Positions 1 through 8,590 of a stretch of 16,359 nucleotides of DNA are shown piece by piece. The notes under the pieces are model-generated. The model had not been told where the DNA came from. It worked only from the letters and a program-made list of their open reading frames with translations, and did not search any database. Position 1 is the first letter of the stretch. Each line of letters opens with the position of its first letter. The position numbers and the translations under genes are program-made. The DNA is from Polyrhizophydium stewartii (Eukaryota; Chytridiomycota; Chytridiomycetes; Rhizophydiales), in contig JADGIZ010000301.1 of NCBI GenBank assembly GCA_027604665.1, positions 1 through 16,359 on the forward strand, given 5' to 3'.

Positions 1-3000
1 GCCTCCGCCTCCACCTCCGACCGCCGCGGACGGCAGTGTGCTCGTCAAAAGCATCTCGCGCAGCAACACGTCGGCAGGAGGTCAGGCTGACGCTGCGCCA
101 AAGAAGCCCTCACCGGCCGATGTCGGTGCCAAGGGTCCCAACCTGTTTGCCCTTGGAGTGGGCGGCGGACCGGTCACGAGCGTTGGCAAGGTTTCGAACA
201 AGATCAAGGATCTGCAAGGCGGCATGGGCCATCTCTTTGGCGGCGGCGGCCCAGCGCCTGTCCCCGCCGCGCAGCCTGAGTCAACCCCTGCGCAGCCGGC
301 CGCCGCCAAGCATGTGCCGGACTCGCTGTTTGAGCCAGCTGCTCCGTCGGGATCGATCCCTCCGCCGCCGCCGCCGCCGCCTCTTCTGCCGTCATTGCAA
401 GCATCGGCGCAGCCCGTGATCCCGCGCACTAGCACGCCCGAGGTCATCCAGTCCAAGTTTGCTGCCGAGAGCGAGAGCGAGCCGGAAGTTGTGTCTGGCC
501 CGTCGGTGTCCTCGGCTGCTGCTGCTGTTGCTCATGATCCCTTGTCGACCTCGGACGAGTGGGAAGTCGTCAATGACAAGTCTGTCGAGGCGTTCCTTCC
601 GCTCAAGAACAAGCGCCAGAGCAACATCTTTGCGTCGTCGAATGGTGAGGCTCTGTGTTGATGGGTCGATGGACGGGCTGTGATTTCGCTGCATCGGATT
701 TGGTTTTGCTGACCGCCTTGTGCCCTATGCAGAGATCTTTTCGCAGCCGATTGAGCAGGAGACGCCGTCGTCGGAGCTGCCGCCTGTCCGCCGTGCGCGC
801 GTGCTATTCGACTACCAGGGCACGGGCGGCGAAGACCTGTCGGTGCACGTTGGCGACGTGATTGTTGTTGAGCGCGATGCGGACGAGTGGCTCTACTGCT
901 CCATCTCCTCTGGCGCGTCGGGCTGGGTGCCCAAGAACTTTGTTGACCTCGCGGACCCGACGCTCTCTGCTGGCGACGGCAGCGGCGGCATCAGTGATGC
1001 CCACACGGATGCGACCGTGCCTGCGATTGGCCGCGCGGTGGTGCTGTTTGACTTTACGGCGCAGCGCGACGACGAGCTTACGGTGTACAAGGACTCTGTG
1101 CTGGACATTCTGTCCAAGGCGATTCCGGAATGGTGGAGGGTGCGCAACGAGGCGCGCCAGGTTGGCCTTGTGCCGGCCAACTTCCTCTCCGAGACGGCTG
1201 CGGCGGACGGCAACGGCGGGTCTTTTTTTGAGCGGGGCGGCGACGGCGATGCGAGCGGAGGCGCAGGTGGCGATGGCACCGGAACTTGGGGCGCCGGTGC
1301 ACCCGACTCGGATCCGTCGTCGCTCCAGCACGGCGCTGCTGCCGACAGCTACGGCAGCTTGAGCCGCACAGGAACATCGCGCGGCGGCGGCGGCGGCGGC
1401 GGCGGCCACTTTGGATATGCGATTGTCACGTCGGTGTCGACCGACTTCCAGCTGCCGCACCAGCCGCCGACGCCTGCCAAGCCCGCTTCGACGCCGCACC
1501 TGCCCCGTGCCGTCGATCCGGCCACAATGTCTGTTGAGGAGCGCAAGCTGTACGACGCCGGCCAGGAAATGATTCTGACCGAGCGCAACTATGTTGACGA
1601 CTTGCGCGTCATGATCGAGGTGGGAGCTTCCCCTGGTACCAGATGCTGTGTATTTTTGTGTCTGCTCGATGCTGATGTGCGTGCGATTTGTATCGGGTGG
1701 TGGGGCCCGTGCGAGCAGCTGTTTTTTGAGCCTCTGGAGCACGAGGTCCCGCAGATCAGCGCCGTCTTCTCCAACATCCGCCAGATTCTCAGCGTCAACG
1801 AGCTCATCCTAGCCGACTTCGAGAAGCACGACAGCGGCGAGTCCGCCGAGACCATTGGCGAGATCTTTCTCAAATACGTGAGCCTTTGCCGGGTGTCTGT
1901 GATCACAAATGCTGTGAGAGCTCACGCGACTCGCGCAGCTTGACGACCTCGAGTGCTACAAGGTCTACTGCAGCAACCTCAGCAACGCGTCCGAGGCGCT
2001 GCAGAAGCTGCGCTCGGAAAACCCGAGCCTGGATGCATTTTTGAAGGTCAGCGCAGCGCCCGCGACGCCGGCGCCGTTTGCCGTGACTAGGCACCTTGTT
2101 GCGTGCCATTGATGGACGCAGAGGGCCCTTGCCTCCCTTTCTGGTCTGTCTCGTTTGTGCCAATGAATATGCAGAGGAGCTCACACACGCCGGTCATGTG
2201 CCCTCGCCGCCGCCTGCCCACGACTACCGGCTACGCACGGCCCATTGCCGACGCCACGCGATGCAAGCAGAGCCAGCAGCAGAACCCGCGGTGCAAGAAG
2301 CTGGATCTGTCGTCGTTCCTGCTGGTGCCGATGCAGCGCATCACGCGGTACTCGCTGCTGCTGCGCCAGATGCTGCACTACACGCCCAAGGATCACCCGC
2401 AGCACGAGCCGACGCTGATTGCGCTGCAGATGAGCGACGAGCTGCTCGAGAAGCTCAACGCGGCGACCAAGGAGCGGCAGACACTGATCAAGCTGCGCGA
2501 GATTACGCGCACCGTGGATCTGGCGATCCCAGAGGAGGGCTTCAGGCTTGAGCTGACGCAACAGACGCGGATGCTCGGGCGGCGGCTGTTCCTGCACGAG
2601 GGCACGCTGGCCAAGAACAAGAGCGGCCGCAAGTTGTCGCTGTTTTTGTTCAACGACATGCTGCTTCTTGTCCAGGCCAAGCCGAGCAACGGCATGCCTG
2701 CGAGCCTTTACCGCAAGCCGCTCATGATCGCCGATATGGCTGTGCGCGAGGCCGTCAAGACGCCCGGCAAGGACGTTGGCGCGATCGACAAGACGTGCCT
2801 GCAGATTATCGATGCAGGCGATGTGATTACGCTGCGCGCTGCGTCGGCGTCGGATAAGCGCCAGTGGATCAACCAGATCGAGGCGGCCATCTCGGCGTAC
2901 ACGGCCGCGAGCAAGCGCCGCATGAGCGTCGCTGGCGGGGCGGCCCTGACGCCCACGCGGCTCGGCCAGACAATCGGCACGCTCGAGGTTCGGCTGCACC

Positions 3001-3445
3001 AGGCAACGCATCTCGGGTCGATTGAGCGCGGAGGTGAGATGAGGCACTCGGACCGCTCGTCATGGCCACATGTGCGCAACGATGGCCCGGACAGAGCTGA
3101 CACGACTGCCGAACGGGGGCGCATGCGGCAGGCCGCGCGCTCGAGGTGTTTGCCATTGTGCAGGTGCACCAGCAAGTCACCAAGTCCAAGCGCGTTCCAT
3201 CAACGTACCCGCGGTGGAACCAGTCACTCATGTTCTCTGTCACGACACTCGACGACGTGATCAAGATTGCGTTGTATGCGTATGATCCGTATTCGGAGGA
3301 CGAGTATCTTGGCCAGGCGCAGCTACAGATGGATATTCTCGAGTACTACGTCTCGGGCAAGGAGACGGAGCGCATGGTGCTTGACCTGCGGGATGTGCCC
3401 AACGGCAAGGTCGAGTTCCAGCTGGTGTATCGGCTTGCTCGGTGA
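1..3445 (+). CDS. Intersectin-like Rho guanine nucleotide exchange factor (SH3-SH3-DH-PH-C2), 5' end missing
   Basis: The product is expected to activate a Rho/Cdc42-type GTPase at sites of endocytosis and actin assembly. Proposed exons are 2-644 (open at the window edge), 733-1619, 1719-1877, 1939-2046, 2271-3033 and 3132-3445, and all phases match. Domain order fits the C-terminal half of long intersectins. A Pro-rich, disordered region has a PPPPPPPP run near 355-382. SH3-A lies at about 786-953 (ALYDY-like RVLFDYQ, then GWVPKNFV). SH3-B lies at about 1028-1191 (VVLFDFTAQ, LVPANFL). The DH domain at about 1527-2500 includes PRCKKLDLSSFLLVPMQRIT, the conserved CR3 helix. The PH domain at about 2538-2905 ends with the invariant Trp in KRQWINQIEAA. 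The C2 domain at about 2980-3440 contains YPRWNQSLMF and DEYLGQAQL. The acceptor before 2271 is uncertain, because 2175 or 2268 also keep frame. EH domains, if present, would lie upstream of the window. The domain calls are firm; the GTPase target is inferred. Confidence 0.92.
362..381 (+). repeat. CCG trinucleotide repeat encoding polyproline
   Basis: An almost pure run of CCG codons encodes a proline stretch just after GSI in the RhoGEF linker. Such runs bind profilin, SH3 or WW domains in actin regulators. The length is likely to vary between strains. Confidence 0.7.
1380..1407 (+). repeat. GGC trinucleotide repeat encoding polyglycine
   Basis: A pure GGC run encodes about nine consecutive glycines in the flexible linker between the second SH3 domain and the DH domain of the RhoGEF. 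It is a likely length-variable microsatellite. Confidence 0.75.
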
Positions 3446-3462
3446 ATGGAGAAGCGAGTCGG

Positions 3463-3499
3463 CACCCACACACCTACACCTACACACACACACAATAAA
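3463..3499 (+). terminator. CA-rich 3'UTR stretch and AATAAA polyadenylation signal of the RhoGEF gene
   Basis: A stretch of CA/CTA repeats runs into a canonical AATAAA at 3494-3499, 49 bases after the stop codon at 3443-3445. The placement is typical for a polyadenylation signal. The next gene starts at 3596, so its promoter must lie in the remaining 100 bases or overlap this 3'UTR. Confidence 0.65.
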
Positions 3500-3595
3500 G
3501 CTTGCGTTCGCCAGTTTGAGACGCTTGCTTGATACCAACCGAGCGGCTCGCGGATCCGCTTGCTCGACGTGCGATGCGAGGGTCCCGATTCGAGC

Positions 3596-5166
3596 ATGAT
3601 GGGCACGATCGGGGCTCGGTTGCCTTCGCCAAAGATGCAGAACCCGTTCGAGGACGACGTTCCGGACTGGCGCGCCGACTTCGACTCGCACGTGCCCGGT
3701 GCCCCGACTCTGGCGGGGACGCAGCTGGCGCCGGGCACCGCGCCGGCTCCGGGGATGTCGCCGCTACATCCGCTACAGCCACAGGCCTTGCGGGCGTCGG
3801 CGTCGGCCGCCTCGTCGCCAGGCTTCGAGGCACTGTCGCACTCGGCGCTTGGCCGCACCCATGGGCAGCCACCCGGCGCCGCGCAGCACCCTGCGACCCA
3901 CGGCGTCGGCGGCGGTCCGCACCCCGCCGATGGTGCCGGCCGCAAGCCCGCGCACGCCGCGGCCGCCCGCCTGCTCGAGCCGTGGCTGTCGGCAGCGGGT
4001 CTCGACGCAACGGAGAAGCCACGCGCTGGCCAGCCGGGACTCGTGGGCGACTCGCTCGAGCTGCTCGGCGCCAACGCCGGCGGCTTGCCCGGCACGGTCG
4101 GCGCAGATGACAGCAGCCACCTGGGCGTGCTCTCGTCGGGCGGCCAGTCGCTCGATGCGCACGGTGGCGTGGAGGCCGAGCAGGGCCTGCTCGACACGCT
4201 CGATACTCGGTCGGCCGTCGTCGACGAGACGGGGACCGAGCCCCGTTCCGGGAGGCGGCGGCATCCGTCTCGCACCCGCATCGAGAAGATGCCTGAGCAG
4301 GAGTTCCTGCGCATGGTTGCCGCTCAGGAGGACCCGGACACGGTGCGCATGCTCGTCCACAGACGCCTGCGGTATATTGCGTCCAACGACTACGCGGCCA
4401 AGATGCACAGGTGAGCTTGACATCCCGCGCGATGCGTCTCCCATGGCTGACCTCGCACTCCACCTCGACCCGCCTCGTGCGTCCGTACGCAGCATGCCCT
4501 TCTGGAAGATTGCCATCAGCCGGTGCCCGGCCATCATCGCAACGCTATCGCTCGAGCTGCTCGTCGGCGCCGTGATTGCATCCAAGCACGATCTGATCCG
4601 AGTCAACATGATGATCACATCGTTCCTGCCCGTGCTTTCCTCGATTGCTGGTAGGCCCAACCTGCATGGCGATGACGGATTGGGCGGAGTCTCTCTAACC
4701 TGCTGCTTATGGCAGGCAATGTTGGACTCCAGGCATCGACGGCAACGCTGCGCGCGCTCTCGACCGGCCACGCGTCAGGCGCGGACGTCTGGAGTGTGAT
4801 GGATATCCTCTTCAAAGAGTTCTGTGCCTCGCTTGTGGTTGCTGGTGTCGCCGGAATCGCACTGGCGAGCATTTCGGCCAACTGGGCTCATGCGTTCGAC
4901 TTTGGCATGGCGACCGGCATGGCGTGCGTCGCCGCAGCTTCGCGCTGAGTTCCAACCTCATTGCTGACCCTCGAATCACGCACGGCAGAATCTTCTTCAA
5001 CAGCGCGATTGCAGGCATCATGGGTGCCTTTGGGCCCCTGCTGTTCCGCGCACTCAAAATCGATCCGGCGCTCATGGCGGGGCCGTTCGAGACGGCGATG
5101 CAGGACTTGATCGGAAGCTCTGTCTATCTCGGGCTGTGTACGCTGATTCTTGCGAGGCAGGCGTGA
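3596..5166 (+). CDS. MgtE/SLC41-family magnesium transporter, single MgtE unit
   Basis: A predicted Mg2+/divalent cation channel or transporter of a cellular membrane. Exons are 3596-4410, 4493-4650, 4716-4923 and 4989-5166, giving 452 residues. The start is the first of two adjacent ATGs. Residues 1 to about 240 are a low-complexity Gly/Ala/Pro/Ser region without recognised domains. The MgtE core follows, with hydrophobic segments at about 283-301, 311-329, 357-376, 387-413 and 433-451. Family signatures are visible: SSIAGNVGLQASTATLRALS around 321-340, matching the bacterial GGN-G-Q-S/T motif before TM3, and KIDPALMAGPFETAMQDLIG around 417-436, whose Asp corresponds to the conserved pore-region acidic residue of MgtE. 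The third intron has GTGCGT at 4924 and CAG at 4988. It restores the frame and joins FGMATGMA to IFFNSAIAGIMG as one continuous membrane helix. Human SLC41 proteins carry two such units; this one has one, so a homodimer is expected. Bacterial-type MgtE_N and CBS regulatory domains are absent. Confidence 0.92.
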
Positions 5167-5370
5167 TTGCGGCAAGTGGAAGCGCACACATGTCTTTTAA
5201 TTGCGCTTGGAGGGAACAGGAAGGTGCAGCGCTCGCCACCACGCCAGCGAGGCAGCGGTGGCGGCGCCATCAACAGAATGTAACTAGTGTCATGGGCAAG
5301 AGTGTCGCAAAGATGGCTTGATGGGAGAGAGGCAGCAACAGAGACGCTGTTTGAAGGAGAGACTGGCCGA
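5167..5370. other. Convergent intergenic region between the MgtE gene and an uncharacterised minus-strand gene
   Basis: These 204 bases separate two converging stop codons and must hold both 3'UTRs. No canonical AATAAA is seen on either strand. The minus strand has one ATTAAA variant (complement of 5196-5201), 170 bases past the stop at 5371. Nothing else is recognised. Confidence 0.5.
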
Positions 5371-7007
5371 TCAGCGGGCACGGGGGCGCTGCTGGCCGCG
5401 AGCGCTGTGGCGCTGGCGTTGGAGCAAGCGGAAAGACCGAGCCAGGTTCAGGCGCCTGACGATGCGGCCAGTCCGTGCGGCAGGGCCTAGCGTGCAGGCC
5501 GTGTGCGGAGACGCTGCAGGCGCTTCAAACAGGCGGCGGGAGACGGGTCGCATGGCTTGTATGGCAGGCTTGAGTGCCTCAGGCGTGATCCGAGGCCGCC
5601 GCGATGAGACGGTCTGGAGCTCGACACGCGGGGCGGTTGGAGCCGGCGCGGCGGCCACCGAGATGCATTCGGGCCCGATGAACGAGTCGCGCGGCGAGAC
5701 GTGCTGGTAGCCCAGGCGATCGAGGCGCAGGCGTGGTGCAGGCGTCTGTGCACCGGCGCTGTCTGCTGCGACGGGTGCGGGCCACCTCGCCTGAATGACT
5801 CCGCGGGCGAGCTGCGTTGCTTGATGGAGGCGGCTGTCAAGCGCCGGGTCCGCGGCGACGAGGTGACGCAGTGACGGGAGCGAGACCCCACGGGCTGGCT
5901 GGTTGGCAGGTGCATGTGCGGCCGTTGCTGCTGTTTCCGTGGCAGCGGCGGTGGCGGCGGCCGACCTGTCAACCGCCGACGCCGCGGATGCTTGTGCCGC
6001 AGAGGCGCTCAATGGAACGGCTCGCATCAGCACCGGAGCGGGCGACCGCAGCGAGAGCACGCCACTCGAGTCGATGCGGGGGAGAAAGTTGATGTCGGGC
6101 CAGACAATCGACGGCACTGAGCCGATCAAGCGCCGTCAGTACCATGCATCGAGGCGGTCGCGTTGGCGTGTGCGGGTACTCACCCAAGATTGGTGCGGCG
6201 CTGAAGACAAACGACAGCAGGGGACGCTGGCCGAGGCGCTCACACTCGAGCGAGGCAAATTGCATGGCCGCGGGTCTGTGCCCTTGTGTCTGTGCCTGCG
6301 GGGCAGGCGCAGGTGCGGCGGTCGGAGTCGCGACAGCAACGCTCCTGTCGAGGCGCATCAGCCGTACAACGACACCTGCGACCAACAACGGCAGGCCACA
6401 ACGGGTGAAACCAGCGGCACGCATAAGCGGGGTGCAGGAGCGGGGTGGGTACGCACTCGTCGGCAAGGAAGGTTCTCTGTGCGTCGAACGGCGTCGCATT
6501 CGTCCACAACGACAAGCCCTCGGCAGCGTGCCGCACGCGGCAGTGCCAGAGCTCGACCCTGATATTCGTCGGGGTTTGGCCGCCGACGATGCGCATAGAC
6601 TCGACCGAGTACGGCTTGATGCGACGGCCCGGGACCAGAAAGCGCACGGTCGGTGACCGCAACGTGTGCGCGAACATCAGGCTACTGTCGACGACCAGAA
6701 CGACGCAGAGCCTCGATCCGACGGCGGCGCGGCCAGGCACCTGCTGCTCGCCGTTGCATGCGGCTGCCGTTGCTTGCGGCGCGCCATGGTGCGCAATGTC
6801 GCCCGTGCCTTGCCTCTCGAAGAAGGCAGGACTGAGGCCTTGGTTGTCGATGCGCACCATGAATGGCAGTGGGCCGGCGTCGTCGGGTGCGACGCGGCTG
6901 TGGATGATCGAGCCAAAGACGCTGGTGCTGGCAGCAACAGTGTGCTCGGCAATGGCAACGCCGTTGTGGCGCACGAGCGAGCAACCAAATCCCCGAATGT
7001 TTGGCAT
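5371..7007 (-). CDS. Uncharacterised 485-residue protein with a globular N-terminal half and an Ala-rich C-terminal half
   Basis: I do not recognise the family. Proposed exons, in transcription order, are 7007-6457, 6344-6184 and 6116-5371. Introns are 112 and 67 bases, and the phases agree (1458 nt, 486 codons). The ATG at 7007 begins MPNIRGFGCSLVRHNG. The first 190 residues have the hydrophobic alternation of a beta-rich globular domain (for example LCVVLVVDSSLMFAHTL and VRFLVPGRRIKPYSVESMRI). After an Ala/Pro/Gln linker comes a second conserved-looking block (MQFASLECERLGQRPLLSFV, then PSIVWPDINFLPRIDSSGVL), which crosses the second intron in frame. That is good evidence for the splice, whose branch point is TACTGAC. 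From about residue 280 the chain is Ala-, Ser- and Arg-rich and probably disordered. No signal peptide or membrane segment is evident. The first intron's acceptor is the weakest call: a nearer CAG (exon from 6375) breaks the frame. The C-terminal end could also be mis-called if another intron exists. Confidence 0.6.
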
Positions 7008-7043
7008 TCTTGCGACGGAGTGTGCTGGGGGCAAGCGCTCGCC

Positions 7044-7050
7044 TTAAATA
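7044..7050 (-). promoter_or_regulatory. TATA-like element (TATTTAA) upstream of the 7007 start
   Basis: On the minus strand TATTTAA lies about 37 bases before the ATG at 7007, in otherwise very GC-rich DNA. A TATA box there implies a very short 5'UTR. This rests on the motif alone. Confidence 0.4.
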
Positions 7051-7495
7051 CGCGCGTCCGGTTGACAGAGCGCGGCGCGGGCTGGCCGCGTGGCAGGTGC
7101 TCCCCGCGCTGCATGTCAGCCGAAGCGGGAGGGGGCGTGCTACAGCCGTTGCCGCAGTCGCCGACCGCGTCCCCGTCGTCTCGGCTGCAACCGCACGCGC
7201 GGGCAGTCGGTGCACGGGGCGTCCCGCATCCAGACAGAGATACTCCGCCTGCGAGTCGGTGCGCCGAAGCGAGGCGTCTCCCGCCGCGGCTTTTCGGCTC
7301 CGCCCGAGCAGAGGCGGGTGCCGCCCCGCTCGCCGCAGCTGTCAAGTTGCGCGTCGCCAGGTGGTGTGAGTCGCGGTCGGCGACCTGTCACCCACTCACT
7401 ACCCTGCTGCTCAAGGCTTGCATCGCGCTTAAGCAACATGCCCCAACACACAACATTCCCCTCAGGCGGTGGCGATTGGGTCAGCATCTGCAGAA

Positions 7496-7501
7496 TATAT
7501 T
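7496..7501 (-). terminator. Possible AATATA polyadenylation signal
   Basis: AATATA on the minus strand lies about 40 bases beyond the stop codon at 7542. The same hexamer sits about 41 bases after the stop of the gene ending at 14017, which gives the call some support. Confidence 0.35.
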
Positions 7502-7541
7502 TGGTGCGCGGCCTGTTCGAATGCTTGCCGGACACCTCTGG

Positions 7542-8541
7542 CTACGAGACAGAGTCATAGTTGTCTGTCAAGACATCAAGCGCTGCCCAGGCAACCTGCT
7601 CCTCATCCTGCTCTCCACTGTCGCCGCCATCTGCCTGCCCGCCATCGCCCTCGCCGCTGCGGTTTTCGGTGTGTTTTGCAAAGACCGGCGAGCCATTACT
7701 CCTGTCGATCCTTCTCCGGCGGCCAGCAAGAGATTTGCCATCAAACTCGGGTGCGATTGCAACGAGAGAATCTGTGGGAGTGACTGATCGACGAGTCAGA
7801 TGCACGCACAATTCAACAGGCGAGTCTTGCACAGCACATCATCTCACGGCTTGAGGGGTGCTGGTGCCGGAGCGCTTCTAGCCTGGACTTGAGAGCATCA
7901 AGTTCCAACTCCCTGCGCGCTACCTGTTCGTGTCATTGCGGATTGCGGCGAGAGTGGCACGTGGCGCGAGCCCACCATGACAGAGGACCGAGGAGCTGCA
8001 ACGAGCCATTTGTGTTGGCGACGACGACTGCGGTTGACGTGACGCGCTGTGGTGCGGCATGACTGCCGAAGTTGTTGTTGGCGCCAACATCGCCGCCGCT
8101 GCCCCCACCACCGCCTGACCGGCCGCCATATGAGGTCCTGGTTCGCGCGTCGGGTGCGCGCAAGGGGCGGCCCGGCGGGTGGGGTGACCGTGCGTGCCGT
8201 GCCCAGCCGCGGTCGCCGCGCCGGTCCGAGTGGCCCTCCGGGCGGCGGAATGCGTGCCAGTTGTCCGCATCGGCCAACGAGTCCGTGCGCTTGTCTTCAG
8301 GCGCAGTGGCGGCGACGTCTGTGTTGGCGGACGGGGCGTCGACCGCGTCCGACAGAGGCGGCCACAGTGGCGCTTTGACGACCACAAGCATCTTGAACGT
8401 GCCGAGGACGGCGGCCGCGGCGAGTGCAAAGAGGATGCGCGAGGCCCAGCGGCGGCTGCGCGGCTTCCGCCAGCCCTTGCAGCCGGCGGGCGGCAGATTG
8501 CCGCCGTGCTTGTGATGCGCGTCGCGCATCTGCATCTGCAT
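7542..8541 (-). CDS. Single-pass membrane protein with a short coiled coil, divergent partner of the SUN gene
   Basis: Function unknown; I do not recognise the family. Exons in transcription order are 8541-7976, 7912-7848 and 7783-7542 (873 nt, 290 residues), with introns of 63 and 64 bases. Both introns show GTGRG donors and (A/C)TGAC branch-like sites. The first of several close ATGs is at 8541; others are at 8535 and 8529. The N-terminal 35 residues are basic (KGWRKPRSRRWAS). A hydrophobic segment follows at about 36-55 (ILFALAAAAVLGTFKMLVVV). Positive-inside logic puts the N-terminus in the cytosol or nucleoplasm and the remaining 235 residues in a lumen (type II). The middle is Gly/Arg/Asp-rich. 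Exon 2 codes a heptad-like helix (WELELDALKSRLEALRHQ). The tail is acidic and Gly/Asp/Glu-rich, then AWAALDVLTDNYDSVS. Its start codon is 49 bases from that of the SUN gene on the other strand, suggesting co-expression. A link to the nuclear envelope is inference only. Confidence 0.7.
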
Positions 8542-8590
8542 CAGGCGTGGGCAAGAGCGAGTCCGAGTCCGGACGCGGCTTTCCAGCACA
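8542..8590. promoter_or_regulatory. 49-base bidirectional promoter core between divergent start codons
   Basis: Only 49 bases separate the ATG of the minus-strand membrane protein (8541) from the ATG of the SUN gene (8591). No TATA element is visible; the segment is GC-rich with a tandem GAGTCCGAGTCCG. Core promoter elements of both genes must overlap each other or the opposite coding region, or one start codon is placed too far upstream. Confidence 0.55.

Larger units (their letters stand above)
7008..7541. other. 534-base region between two minus-strand genes (3'UTR plus promoter)
   Basis: This stretch must hold the 3'UTR of the membrane-protein gene ending at 7542 and the promoter of the gene starting at 7007. 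Open frames occur on both strands but show no domain-like sequence and no convincing splice partners. I looked for tRNA-like A/B boxes between about 7150 and 7420 and found none. Apart from the two short sites listed separately, I see nothing recognisable. Confidence 0.45.

Noticed and set aside
804..1742. 312-codon minus-strand open frame
   Set aside because: It is antisense to the SH3 domains of the RhoGEF, is Arg/His/Ala-rich without domain character, and is explained by base composition.
3346..4463. Two long minus-strand open frames (322 and 327 codons) opposite the MgtE gene
   Set aside because: They lie antisense to the disordered Gly/Ala/Pro-rich exon. They consist of Arg/Ser/Pro-rich sequence with no domain, as expected where GC-rich DNA lacks stop codons.
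4924..4988. Apparent frameshift near the end of the MgtE gene, suggesting a pseudogene
   Set aside because: A 65-base intron with GTGCGT, CTGAC and GGCAG restores the frame and joins two halves of one membrane helix, so the gene is intact.
7150..7430. GC-rich stem-like sequence that might hide a tRNA or other structured RNA
   Set aside because: No GGTTCRANTCC-type B box, no cloverleaf pairing and no other known RNA motif could be traced.
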